Source of the DNA: Lentinus brumalis
Lineage: Eukaryota > Basidiomycota > Agaricomycetes > Polyporales > Polyporaceae
Reading direction: 5' to 3'
NCBI GenBank assembly: GCA_001792895.1
Contig: MARA01000055.1
Coordinates: 124,001-188,000 of the forward strand
Length of the DNA: 64,000 nt
This document shows positions 12,431-23,740 of the stretch, in pieces. The notes under the pieces are model-generated. The model was not told the DNA's origin, ran no database searches, and worked only from the letters and a program-made list of their open reading frames with translations. Position 1 is the stretch's first letter. Each line of letters opens with the position of its first letter. The translations under genes were made by a program, and so were the position numbers.

Positions 12431-12725
12431 GCGAGGTGTTGCGGAGTTAACGGTGGTGCGTGCCGGAGGCGTCAATCAGCCGGGGCGCACAGTGACCGTG
12501 TTGCATAGGGCAAAGTCGAGATGCAGAGTCGTGAAGTCGAGGGAGGCGAGAGCGAAACCGAAAGCGGAAGTATAGACGCGCGCGCGAAAACGAAATCACA
12601 AACCCAAATTGAACCTTGCACGTGACAAGATCAATTCTGAAGTTCAGTTCATTAGCCGAACTCCAAACTCGAAGTCCAAACCCAGACCTGAAGTCGAGTC
12701 TTTTTGTCCGCTGGCGCCCCTCATA
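12431..12725 (-). repeat. Right terminal inverted repeat
   Basis: Reverse complement of the left repeat. Differences are concentrated in the inner third. Confidence 0.85.
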
Positions 12726-13084
12726 TTAAGTTGACTATCTTTGGTTGTGGCAATACACATGCGTCCGTATCTATGAATTGGAGGTGCTCGTGCGAGACTC
12801 AGGGTGTCCACGTCGTCTCCGCGGGTCATCGAAGGTGATTGAGTGGACGAGATCTGGGATCCGATGCACGGACGGCTGAATACACTACCTTCCTCATATG
12901 GGCTTCGGACTCCCACGCACAGTAAGAACAGTAGACATCCGCGCTACAGTACTGCTTGAGCCTCGAACGACTTCCATCATACTTATGTGCAACGCCATGT
13001 CTTCTTAACCTCGGCCCCTCCCCTTCTCTCTCCGTCGTCTCGTCTTTCCGCCAACATCCTCGTCGTCTATCCGTTCGACCCACG

Positions 13085-16000
13085 ATGACGAAGGCTGCGT
13101 TCAACAACCCTCAGGCCGAGCCAGCACCGGAGGACGTCATCTCGGAGAAGAAGGATGACGTGCACCCGCCGCGGTCGATGCTCAAGAACCTCGTTCTCAT
13201 CGGAACCGTGACCCTTGCTATGATATTGAACGTGAGTACATCCTCCTTCGCACGCGCGACACACAACTCAAGATCTTCCCACTACTCTGAATTGCTTCCC
13301 ACCCGAATCCCGACGCTGTGGATCTCCAGACCGCGAATACCACCGCCGTGTTCATCTCGCTTCCCACCATCGGTGAGGACCTCAACATCAGCGAGTCCAA
13401 TCTCCAATGGGTCATCTCCGCGTATGCCCTCAGCTCGGTGAGTCACTTCCTGGCCCTGCCTATCACGTCTGTGGGTCGAAACGGGAGCAGGACGCATCCG
13501 CCGTGGCCGTTGTCGTCCAGTCCGTTGCAGGCGGACCTCGTCATGCGTCTTGTAAGGCAACGTCCACGGACGCGGATAATAGTCACGCACGTTATGCGTC
13601 CGATTCCTAGTCTCGCCAACCAACCTTGCAGGCGCGGTTCTGCCTCGTCCAAAAGGGGAAGGAGAAAGAGACAGAGGACGAGACAGAACCATACCAAACT
13701 CTTTTGGTATGGGCGTGTGTGGGTTTCCGTCACGCTGAGTGTCGTGGAGCTCACTTCGCGCCGCTCGACAGCGCGACGTCGTCGCCGCCGTGACCGGATA
13801 TGGTCGCTGCGCTCTCTTGTCGCTGCTGTCAATGCCCAGCGCGATGTCCGCCCTCTCAACCTCTCCTCTTGGAGCAAGCAGAACGCATCGCATCGCAGCG
13901 GCTGCGCGCAGAGTTCGGTTCCGCAGTGGCACTGGCTTTCGTGCTATATCGATCTCACCAGACAAGACTGTTAGGGACCAGTTATGTTCTCGAGTGTGTT
14001 CGTTCTCCTTCCTCCTTTGTCCGCGTCCAACATCTGGGAATGAGACTACCTGGTTCCCTCGTCTACCATGCCCTGACTGTGTGGCCCCCAGATTATGCGT
14101 ACCGGTTTAGCGGACAGTGAGAGCTGATGTGCGCGAAAGTGTCATGCACCTGCCGAAGCTCTGCGCGTATATGTGACTATGGCAGTTAGCGTCTCGCTGC
14201 TCTCAGTACAACGCCCAAGGCACAGTCTGTGATGGGCGCAGAACCAACGATTGCGCATTGCTCTTCCGTGTTGTCACAGACACTCACGCATGTGATCTGG
14301 GCTTCAAGCAGTCAGTATCACGACAGGGCTCCCGGCGTTTTGGACGGGACAATGCACGTGTGGATCTAGACTGGGTTGCGGCTGCACAGTAAGAGAGCTC
14401 GAGTTGGCAGCCCGCGCCCAAGAGTCTCGTTGCTTATGCGCCCGCCCACACGCTGCGCCTTACTATGACGTTGCGTCTCGTTTCCCTCCACGCAAGAACG
14501 AAAGCACCTCTGTTGGCGAAGAATCGCCTCGTAGATCATACAATGTCGCGTCGAGAGACTCCCTCAGTTCCGTGGTCGCTCGTAGCCATGTCTAGTCACT
14601 CTCTCGATCCCGCGGCGCTGACTGCATGTCGTGCTATCGCGCTCGAACTGATCTGCACCAAGGCGAGGCAATAGCAGCATCGCTGAGATAGCGGTGGCGG
14701 GGACCTGCATAGCAACGGTCGAGCTCGGCAACATTCGCAGTCAAGTCGGCGGGGATTCCACTATACAACGGGGTATTGGTAGCGTTTGCAGTGGCAATCC
14801 TTGCGGACATGACCAGAGTTTGCACGGGGTGATGAGCGGAGTCCAGCCGCCAGCGGTGCGAATTGGCGCAGGCGGCGACTTGAGCGTATTGACCGCCTGT
14901 CGCCTATCCGCCCGTCCGGTGAGGGGTTCGGATCTGCTTCGCGAGGAACCCGTCTGTAGCTGTGGTCTCGCTAGCCCTGCCGATGTGTGGGGCGCAAAGC
15001 TCACCGTGTCCACCATCCTTACGCCGCGGTTGCGTTCCATGCATCCTCGCGCAACCGTTGGGGTCTATCGGTATGGCCGAGTCGCTCCCGGTACCCCTTT
15101 CGATCCTTCTGGGTGATCACATGCCTTGAAGGCGTTCCGCGGACGCAATACTTCAAAACTCCTCTCATTGCTGAGGAGCTCGTTTGGATTCCAGACCGTG
15201 AGCAGTGAGATCCGTGCTTGGACATGCATAGATTTTGGAAGAGTGCAATGTAAATCGGGGACTGAGCTTCCCGATCTCGCGCTCTCCCTAGTTCGCCACG
15301 CTCATCGATTGAGAGGCGACCTTCGTACTGACATTGATGTATCGCAGGGCTGCATGCTCCTCTTCCTCGGTCGTCTCGCGGATCTTTTCGGGCGGAAGCT
15401 CACCTTCATCGCGGGATGTGTGGCCATGGGCGTTTTTGGTTTGGGATGCGGCTTCGCACAAGGTATGTCCCAGTTCCTCTCGCTTCTCGGTTGCACAGCG
15501 TGGATGTGTGACTCAAGTGCTTCGTCGGGATGAGACGGCCATTGTGTTCTTCGGCGAGCAGTAGTCGTGTCATCCCGTATGCTGCAGAGATCTGAGCGCA
15601 GACAGATCCTCCACGAGGAGCTCCTTCGCGTCTCTGCCTGCGATCTCCAGAGCATGCTTGGGCATTTGCTGTGAACGCGACTGGATGTCAGTCACGGCTG
15701 CGTCTCCGTAGTGCGTTGCGTCGCGATTATGGACGGACACAGTTAGGCTGCCCGCAGAGGGTGACGCAGTTCCGCTGGTGCCAGCTGAACACAGCACCGT
15801 GTGTTACGCCGAGTGCAGTGACGCAATCCTACTATCCGACATGCGACTTCACTAACTGTCACTTGCACCTTGCAGATGAGATCACCCTCGACGTGCTTCG
15901 CGCTATGCAGGGCCTTGGACCCGCTGCTTCTATCCCCGCTGCAGTAAGTGCCGACTCCTCACCGTGGCCGCTCATGTCCTCATGCCGTTCGTAGCTCGGT

Positions 16001-17571
16001 ATTCTTGCGCACACGTTCCCACCGTCTCCCATCCGCTCCATCGCCTTCGCGACCTTCGCTGCGGGTGCGCCCGTGGGTGCGGCGATAGGCAGCGCGGTCG
16101 GTGGTGTTCTGACGCAGCTCACTGCGTGAGTAGTCACGTTCGCAGCGCATTACTCACCGCTCACACACGGTCGCAGTCAGAGTTGGCGTTCGACGTTTTG
16201 GTTCTTGACAGGGCTGAGCTTCTTGTGCTGCGTCGGCGCGATGATCTCCATCGACCGCGATGTGCCCTATGCACTCGCCGATAGGTAAGCCTCCGTTGCT
16301 TGTGGAGACCAGGTGACGTTGCTGACGCTGAGGCGCAGGCGCGTGGACTGGATTGGAGCGTTCCTCGTCACCGCAGGGCTCACGTTCATCGTGTTCATCC
16401 TGAGCGATGGACCAGCCGCCCCGGATGGCTGGAAGACCGGGTGTAAGTCTCCCCATCCGAGTTTGCCTTTCTGCGGTGCTGACTATGTAGGTAGACATCA
16501 TCGCGCTGCTCATCGTCGGCGTGATCCTCCTCGTGCTGTTCGTACTCTGGGAGCACTACCTCGAGCAGGTGCACAACAGCACCGACGAGGCCGTGCGCCG
16601 ACGCTGGTGGACGCCGCCGCCGCTCATGCCCGTGTCGATCTGGACGCGGGCGAACGGGAAGCTCGCGGTGATGCTCATGATCGCGTTCCTCGAGTGGTGC
16701 AGCTTCAACTCGTTCACCTACTGGGTCCAGGTACGTTTCATGGCGCGAGAAGTGCGGCCGAGGCTGATGTGCGTGCGCAGCTGTACTACCAGGACTACCT
16801 GGGGCTGAACCCGATCCTGACGATGGTGCGCCTGCTGCCGATGTTTGTGACCGGCGTGCTGTGCAACGTCGTCGTGGCGCTCGTCGTCGGGCATGTCCCG
16901 CTCGTTCTTCTAATCAGTAAGTCTTCTGCTGTGACTCTGCTGCATCTCTGACGTGTCTTACAGTCATCGGGACGATCGGAACGGGCCTTGCGAGTCTACT
17001 CTTCGCCGTGATCGTGCCCTCGGCGCCGTACTGGGCGTTCGGGTTCCCAGCGGCGATCCTGTGCGTGTTCGGCGCGGACTTCGTGTTCTCCACAGGCACG
17101 CTGTTTGTCGCGAAGAGCTGTCTCCCGCACGAGCAGAGTGTGGGCGGCGCGCTGTTCCAGACACTCACACAGCTCGGGACGGCGTTCGGGCTGGCGATCT
17201 CGACGGTCGTGTACAATGCGACGCTGAAGAAGAGCGCCGCGGCGGAGGGCGTGACGGTGAACGTGGACGGCACGAACGCCCCGCGGGATGCGCAGCTCAC
17301 GGCGTACAAGGACGCGAACTGGACGGGCTTTGCATTCGCCATGGTCGGTGCGTCACTCTGCTTGCTCTGTCGTACTCGTAGCGAAGACATGCTGAACAAT
17401 GTGTGGCAAAAAGGTGCTCTCCTCGCGGTCATCTTCCTGCGTGGCGTTGGTGTCGTTGGACACCGGGGCTCGGACGCAGATAGCGAGAAGACCGCACGCG
17501 AAGATCCGGAAGACCGCGACCACGACGCGGTCCGTTTTCCTTCGACTGCCCGTCCCGTCCAGCCGACCTGA
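13085..17571 (+). CDS. Major facilitator superfamily multidrug-type exporter (DHA2-like)
   Basis: About eleven exons give a protein of roughly 500 residues. Visible motifs in order are: first membrane helix LVLIGTVTLAMIL; ANTTAVFISLPTIGEDL and WVISAYALSS; motif A as GRLADLFGRK; AMQGLGPAASIPAA; motif C-like GAPVGAAIGSAVGG; WRSTFWFLTGLSF; further helices including WIGAFLVTAGLTFIVFIL; and C-terminal helices ending in a charged tail. Motif C and the helix spacing fit drug:H+ antiporters with 14 spans in the plasma membrane. The substrate cannot be inferred. Mapped exons include 13085-13231, 13330-13437, 15348-15462 and 15876-15943. The stop is TGA at 17569-17571. The second intron is unusually large. 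Confidence 0.9.
13438..15347. other. Expanded 1.9 kb intron of the MFS gene
   Basis: Donor GTGAGT follows the exon encoding SAYALSS and acceptor atcgcag precedes GCMLLFLGRLADLFG, so frame and family alignment are kept across the gap. Other introns of the gene are mostly much shorter. The interior includes a hairpin around 13688-13712 (accatacc/ggtatgg arms) but no recognisable coding sequence. Confidence 0.7.
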
Positions 17572-18645
17572 CTGACCACCCGCGTGCAGATCAACATCTC
17601 TGACTAACGCAGCCTCCTTTACCCAGCTTTCGAGCTTCTACCTCGAGGTTGCGCTTTGTCTTATATGCTCACGATACGTCTTGCGTCGCCCCCGCCATTG
17701 TAAATCCGTCCCCTGCACTCACATCTACTTGAGGCCATATTTTACTGGCTCCTCATCATCACCCCCTGCATGATTAACCCTTAATGATACTCGCATCTTG
17801 ATCTCCGCATGTCGCTCTCCATTCCGGTCTCCCTCGCTCTCATACCGCAGTGCCGCCACAATCTCCATAGACTCAGCTCGGACGTGCTTCTTGGGCCAGT
17901 GTATCCTTTGTATACGTACGGCATATACCTATAGGATAGACTCGTATGACTTTATTGACTCACTTAGATCGACTCTATATGCGATAGCGGGAGCTCTTGC
18001 GTAGGCTCGACCCGTGTCGCCACGCGTTGAGATGGTACAGAGGCTCCGCTATCACGCAGCGCGTTCTCAACCTCCTCAACTGCAGCTCATCACACCGCAC
18101 TGACAGCATCTCTCATGTCAGCTTCGCCGCGAGCTGAGCCTTCGCCGGTGAGTAACAGTCGGTGTGCTCGTTCATGGTTTGAACCGGTCCTCACTCTTGT
18201 GTGTAGCCTCCTAGCAACAAGTCTGCTCCGTTTCAAAACGAGTGGCGCAAGGGACAACAAAGATCCCATGCACAACAGGAGCCGACTCAGACGACACCCG
18301 GGATCTCCAGCATATGTTGAGCTGGAGGAGCGACTCCGCTATATCAAGGCGCAGATCGCCCTCCAAAGGGAGGCATACGACGATGTAGAGACTGGCGAAG
18401 CTGAAGAGGTTTGGGGCCGATTGGGGACAAAGAGTCTTACCGCGTGGCACCTCCGAGTCGCGTGACCCGTAGGCGAATCCCTCATATCCTCCACTCGCTA
18501 TTCAGACCTCATCCATTCACCACCAGCGAGAGGCGTACCCGAAGTGAGTCACTTGCTCGTATACTTGGTTATGATTGACTGGAACCACGGCTACCCTCTG
18601 TTTCTGACGACAGACAGGCATCTTTCATCGATAGCCACTCAGACG
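17572..18645. other. Intergenic between the MFS and double-BTB genes
   Basis: Mostly noncoding. A short plus-strand frame near 18298-18465 encodes a charged, helix-prone stretch (VELEERLRYIKAQIALQ). It could be an exon remnant, but no splice partners or homologue are evident. Confidence 0.35.
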
Positions 18646-20765
18646 ATGGAGGTCGATCTCAGAGAAGACTCGGATATGTGGTTCGCGAAAGGCGATGTGG
18701 CCATCATATGCGGAACCACTGCTTTCAGGGTCCACGAAGACGTACTCTGCCGTCACTCGAGAGTCTTCCGAGATTTGTGCAGTGGCGCGAAGGCCAGTGG
18801 CGCCGAAGGAGTTCTCCCTCTCGACGTCACCGGCTGCATTGTCCTACACGTTGTCGACACTGCATTCGACATGAAGCAGCTGCTTTACGCCTTGTACGAC
18901 GGTCTCTGGTGAGTCGATCATTGTCCTCAATAATTAGGTGCTGAGTACCTCGCAGTTTCCTGGAACCTACAGAAGCTACCCCGTTCTCGATCCTCGCCGC
19001 GCTAACGCGCATGGCGCACAAGTATGAGCTCGAAGCACTTTTTGCGGAGACCACCCGCAGGTCGAAAAGCGTGTTCCCTGACACCTTCGCGGTCTGGCAC
19101 GAACGTCATGGCTGCAGCACCGAGCTCGCTATCGTCGAGCCCGGCCACGCCATCGAGGCGCTCAACCTGTTCCATCTGGTCGGGACGACGGAGATGCTCC
19201 CTGCCGCGTTCTACATGTGTACTCAGCTCGACCTAGGGACGCTTCTCCGAGGTGTCGTGCGCGCCGATGGTTCAACCCGGGAGGTTCTGAACGATTTCTA
19301 CCTCGAGCGTTGCCTTTGGGCCCAAGAGCATTTCAGAATTCGTGACGTGCGAAGCGCCCAGGAGTTGTCTACGTTCTCCGCGACTTGCCCTCGGCTGACG
19401 CGCGACCATTGCCAAGGTCACTTGTATCGAATGCAGCGGTTCATGTACAGCGAGTACTACTTCGTCACCCGGTCCGATCCGTTAGGCACCGACCTATCGT
19501 TGCGACTCGACCAGTATGAAGCGAACGGCGAACTCTGCGACATCTGTGTTCGTTTCCGGAAGAAGGAGTTGTACAGCATGCAGGCAGCGCTTTGGGAGAA
19601 GCTCCCGTCGTTCGCTGAGATTGGGGCGACGCATCGCGATGCCGCGCCCGCCCCTGGAAATGTTTCACTCCGTCGTGCCATCTACGATGAAGTAGATCCA
19701 TGTCCCGTCCAGGCCACAATGGAGTCCACCAGAGACGCCGACATATGGTTCGAAGACGGCAACGTGGCTATCCTCGCAGGATACACCGTTTTTCGCGTCC
19801 ACAAGGGTCAGCTCTCCCGCCATTCAGACATTTTCGATGGACTCTTCCGCATACCACAGGCACCCGCCAGTGACATTGCACCGTCGCTGGGCATCGTGGA
19901 CTCGATGGAGGGATGCCCGATTGTCACTGTCTCCGACACCGCCTTCGACTTCAAGCACCTACTTCACGCTCTGTATGATAGTGCTGAGTGAGTTTGTTCG
20001 TCATCAGTATAGCTGCGTGGAAGCTGAGTGAACATCAATACTAGATATCTCAACCCTATGGTAGATATCCCGTTTTACGTACTCGCAGCGCTCGCACGAA
20101 TGGCCCACAAGTACCAAGTAGACTGGCTCCTTGCGGAAGCCACACGTCGCCTAAAGACGGCATTCTCCGACCAATTCACCATGTGGCCTGGAGACCTCAG
20201 CACGTCTTGCGTCAGCTTGCAAGATAACGACGCCGTCGAAGCCTTCAATCTCTTCCGTCGCATCGATCGCCTCGACATGCTCCCTGCCGCCTTCTACGCT
20301 TGCTGCCAGATGGACCTGAGCGATCTCGTTCACGGAGTGATACACGTCACCGGCGCTGTCGTGGAGAAGCTGGACCTCGACGACCTCGAGCGTTGTCTGA
20401 AGGCTCGTCGTGAGATGAAGGAAAGTCACGTCAAGCTCGCCCTGACCCTCTTCCGCGACCCCCTCAGTCCGACGTGCCCGACCGAGAAACGGTGCGGCGA
20501 CGTATGCGGTGATTGTCATTCATGCGACATGGAGGAGTACTACTTCGTTGCGGACCCGAACATCCTGGGACCTCACTTCTCGGAGTATATCGAGAGCTAC
20601 ATGGAGGACGATCCGGCTTTCTGCGATGGATGCGCCCAAATGTTGAAGGACAGGGAACTTGCGGCGCGACTCTCGGCGTGGCGTAGCCTCCCCGGATACG
20701 CTGGAGTCAGTGTACAGGGCTGGGGATCGGCACAAGCGAAGACAGTTGACGCGGATGGGCTGTGA
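18646..20765 (+). CDS. Fused double-BTB protein (two family members in one reading frame)
   Basis: Three exons, 18646-18908, 18956-19987 and 20045-20765, join in phase to 671 residues, about twice the family length of 335-340. Unit 1 has a BTB domain (DMWFAKGDVAIICGTTAFRV), then LTRMAHKYELEALF, LPAAFYMCTQL and the LCDIC motif. Where its stop is expected, the frame continues through a short linker into unit 2: DADIWFEDGNVAILAGYTVF, then LARMAHKYQVDWLL, LPAAFYACCQM and the FCDGC motif. Each unit keeps the intron between its BTB domain and its helical part. Most likely two tandem genes fused by loss of the intergenic stop and promoter. A cryptic intron or start near 19723, giving two proteins, is the main alternative. 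Confidence 0.85.
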
Positions 20766-20964
20766 GTAACCATAAGCCTTCTGTGGTTGTCATTGGTGGT
20801 GTATGTTGGCATGTTTATGATACTAGTCCACGTAGGCGGCAGCGCGTTGGAAATTTGGTTGGACGATGTGCGATTTGAAATAGTTTCATGTGCAGCGTAC
20901 TTAGCGGTGTACGTTCGTGTCATGGACGTGGATAGAGGCGTAGATATACAAAGCTATAGTGGTC
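20766..20964. other. Spacer after the double-BTB gene
   Basis: AT-richer spacer, with no gene seen. A donor-like gtaagtat follows at 20983. Confidence 0.4.
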
Positions 20965-21579
20965 AAAAAATTGTTCTCGTCGAGTAAGTATCTGAGCCAC
21001 AACCATCAGTATGACGACCTCAGCTACTCGACGAAGTTACCCACCGGCTCTGAGAAGCGTCTTCGCGAAGAGCTTCACCAACTGGGAGAAGAACCAGGGC
21101 AGCACCTCTTTGGTGAAATTCAATTCGAAGGACGCATTTGAGGCACTGAATCTGTTCCACCAGAATTACCTCTTCGCGGAGTTAAGCGTGCTGACTTCGT
21201 TACACTGGAACGGCTGAATCCCGACGATCTTGAACGTTGCTTGAAGGCGCAACGAGAGTTGCTCACGAGCAAGATCAAGATCGCTCTCCACCTCTTTCGG
21301 GGAGACCATGACGGTATCGCCAAGGTCCGAAACCAGACCCACAATCCCAAGTGCTTGGTAGAGGAGATACATCGCCGAGATATGATGTGCTTCTACACCA
21401 GGCCAGAGGCCCGCCCCGACGTGCTGAGCCCTTACTTCGGGGACTACCTCGGAGCCCCCAAGACGCCAAACTGCGAAACCTGCGCGGGGACAGCTCGTGA
21501 CTACGAGCGGGGGAAGAGAAATGCGGCCTGGAAGAGCCTTCCTAGATACGCAGGGATTGAGGTGGACATTGTAAGGTAG
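20965..21579 (+). pseudogene. BTB-family pseudogene, C-terminal half only
   Basis: The N-terminal BTB domain is absent. The remaining frames correspond to the helical region: RSVFAKSFTNWEKN, KDAFEALNLFHQ, then, after an apparent internal deletion and frame change near 21165-21190, LNPDDLERCLKAQRE, LSPYFGDYLG and the NCETC motif, ending YAGIEVDIVR and stop. The segment normally encoding LLPAAFYxC and the following glycine loop is missing. It lies directly behind the double-BTB gene and converges on the VTT gene at 21736, so it was probably a third tandem BTB copy. Confidence 0.8.
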
Positions 21580-21735
21580 TAGACTAACCTGCACACAAAT
21601 CCCTTCTCGCCATGTCTCACCGACTTTACTCGCGTTGGTGCAGAATAAGTAAACCTCCGACGCGTAGTCCGTTACGATACAACACACTATAGCATATTCA
21701 AAAGTCCATGAGAGTCGTATGAGAGTCCAGTAAGG

Positions 21736-23524
21736 TCATGTACGGCGGGCTTCTTCTGTCTCGGCGATAGAAGAGGCTTTGGAAGACGACTGCCAGTGCG
21801 TACCAGGAGGAGGGGACCTCCGCGTGGTCCTCAGCGCCGCCATGTCAACACCAGGTCCGCTGAAGGGATCGTTGTACATTCCATCGTACCCTCTCGACGT
21901 CGATCCGGACGCAGCGGGTGCGCCCGGAGGCGACGGGAGCGCACGCGGTGTGCTGGTGTCAGGATGCACGACCTCCATCGAGTCGCGCTGCGCCAACGGT
22001 ATGAACGGCGTCGGTGGGGCCTCTGCTTCGTCGTCGTCTCGCGGGGCGGAGCTCCAGCCTGACGAGGGATTGATGCTGTCGACAGTGCCAGATCCGGAGA
22101 GTTTGACCTGGCGGGCCTTCTGGCGGGCGTAGATGACGCGCTGCTTGACGACGTCGATCTTGATGTTCACGAAGCGCATCGCGGCGATGGTCACGAGCAC
22201 GGTCACGGAAATGACGACGCCCTTGATGGCCTGCGTGGTCTTCGTTGGGCTCTTGTCTGAGGAAGTGCAGACGACGATGTGAGACATAGGTCTCCACCAG
22301 AAGCCAGGACGAAGTCATGGGTACGTACTGCCGTTCTCGTCCCTGGGTGCGCCGCTGTTCTGTGCGACACCGAGATATACGGCGGCCAGCTGCTTCGGTA
22401 GCGCGACGAAGGCCGCGATGAGGAAGGTCCACACGCTCATGCCCGCAGTCGCAAAGATCGCGGTGGTCACTGTTTGCAAGCGTGTCAGCCACACGTCAAG
22501 GGCTATCCGCTGACCATGGAACATACAGTGGGAGGGGATCGCGCTAAATCGCACCAAGATTGCCATCGGCAGTCCGCCCTCTCGGACGACCCCAGATATC
22601 AGAGCATATCTGAGACTCTTGGCTTCTGTTTTTTCGCCGCGGGCCCGACAGCAGTAGCGGAACGTGCTGTGTAGGGGAGGCAGGTGCGAGGTCAATTGGG
22701 GTAAATGGGTAGAGAATGCGATATGACTGACTAGTAAGTGATGATCTCGCCGATGAACGTGCCAGCAGCGACGATAGCGAAGCCGATCCAGACGCCCCAG
22801 ACGTCGCCACAGAAAACAGCGAGGAGTTCATGACCGATAAGCTTTTGAAAAAAGTCAGCGTCAAGCGCAGGAGAGTAACGAAGTACACGGCTTACTGGAG
22901 GGAACGACAGAACAATCATGAGTCCGATGGGAATAGCCCAAGCACCGGGGGTTCTTTCACAAAGAAATGTAAGTCAATGACTACCGGATGTGCACCCAAA
23001 AGGGTCGACTCACTCCCGCAGCCAGTCCGACATAGGTTCGAGCTTTTCGAGGATCTTGTGCTGCATTGCCAAGAATGTGATGAGTCCTCCGATGACGGCC
23101 AGAGTCGCGAGCAGCGTGACTATAGATTGCGTGAGTAACACCGATACGACAACCGCTATCAAGAGCGAGCTCACAGAGGTTCCTCGGATTCTTCAGGTAT
23201 TCGAGGTTGGAATACTTCTTCCAATTGAAGGTGCGCGTCCTGTTCGTCAATGCCTCCGCTTCAGACGGCGTCGGGCTCGGTGTGCGCGCAATCTCGCGGA
23301 TATTTACGCCTATCGGCTCCTCAGCCTTGTACACATAAATCGATGATGGGTTCCGTGAGGCACTCGGAGGTCGGAAGGGGCGGTCCTGAGGCGTGGAGCC
23401 TCCAGGGGGAGGATAACAGTGGACGGCGGGCACCGGTCGGGGAGCATAGTACTGATTCGATTTGCTATGATGACGGTAAGCAGATGGAAAAATAGTAAGA
23501 GATGTTGCCGTACCCAATCGTCAT
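21736..23524 (-). CDS. VTT-domain (TVP38-like) membrane protein, array copy 2
   Basis: Eight exons splice in frame. A tiny first exon encodes MTIG (23524-23514). It is followed by a Pro-rich N-terminus (QYYAPRPVPAV), the conserved TPSPTPSEA motif, a first membrane helix, TPGAWAIPIGLMIVLSFPP, the VTT core (GHELLAVFCGDVWGVW, IVAAGTFIGE, VVREGGLPMAILVRFSAIP, ATAGMSVWTFLIAAFVALPK), a last helix, a basic ARQKARQ stretch and a cytosolic tail with PFIPLAQRDSMEVVHP. No frame break was seen, so this copy looks functional. The role is inferred from the family: lipid and membrane homeostasis in the Golgi/ER system. It is convergent with the BTB genes on its left. Confidence 0.9.
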
Positions 23525-23596
23525 GGTAGAAGGAGAAAGCGACGGGTCAGAGGTAGCGTACGGAGGGAATGGCGAGCCATGTTCGCGTATCCATGG

Positions 23597-23740
23597 CTTA
23601 TATCGACCTCATGGCGCAGCTCAGGTCGAGCAAGGCGGCGACCTCGGAGGCGTGGTGAGAGTTCGGGTTGCTAGAGCGCAGCGTAACTCTTGGCTGCGTT
23701 TCAAAGCGCGAACAGCCACACGCTATGCGTACGCATCACC
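23597..23740 (-). promoter_or_regulatory. Promoter of array copy 2: TATA box and shared upstream motif
   Basis: Read on the gene strand, a TATAAG box lies at 23602-23597, about 75 bp before the start codon. About 115 bp further upstream is a block shared with three other VTT paralogues (plus strand 23712-23740, core cagccacacgctatgcgtac). The shared block may bind a regulator or simply reflect recent duplication. Confidence 0.55.

Larger units (their letters stand above)
10550..12725. mobile_element. Non-autonomous DNA transposon with long terminal inverted repeats
   Basis: The 2176-bp element starts with TATGAGGGGCGCCAGCGGAC and ends with its complement. The inverted repeats are about 295 bp long. 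The outer 185 bp or so are nearly identical and the inner part is diverged. TTAAGT flanks both ends (10544-10549 and 12726-12731) and is read as a 6-bp target duplication. The interior has no transposase-like frame, so movement would require an enzyme supplied elsewhere. The superfamily is not assigned. Confidence 0.85.

Noticed and set aside
18298..18465. Charged helix-like frame (VELEERLRYIKAQIALQ)
   Set aside because: Possibly an exon remnant, but too short and isolated to call a gene.
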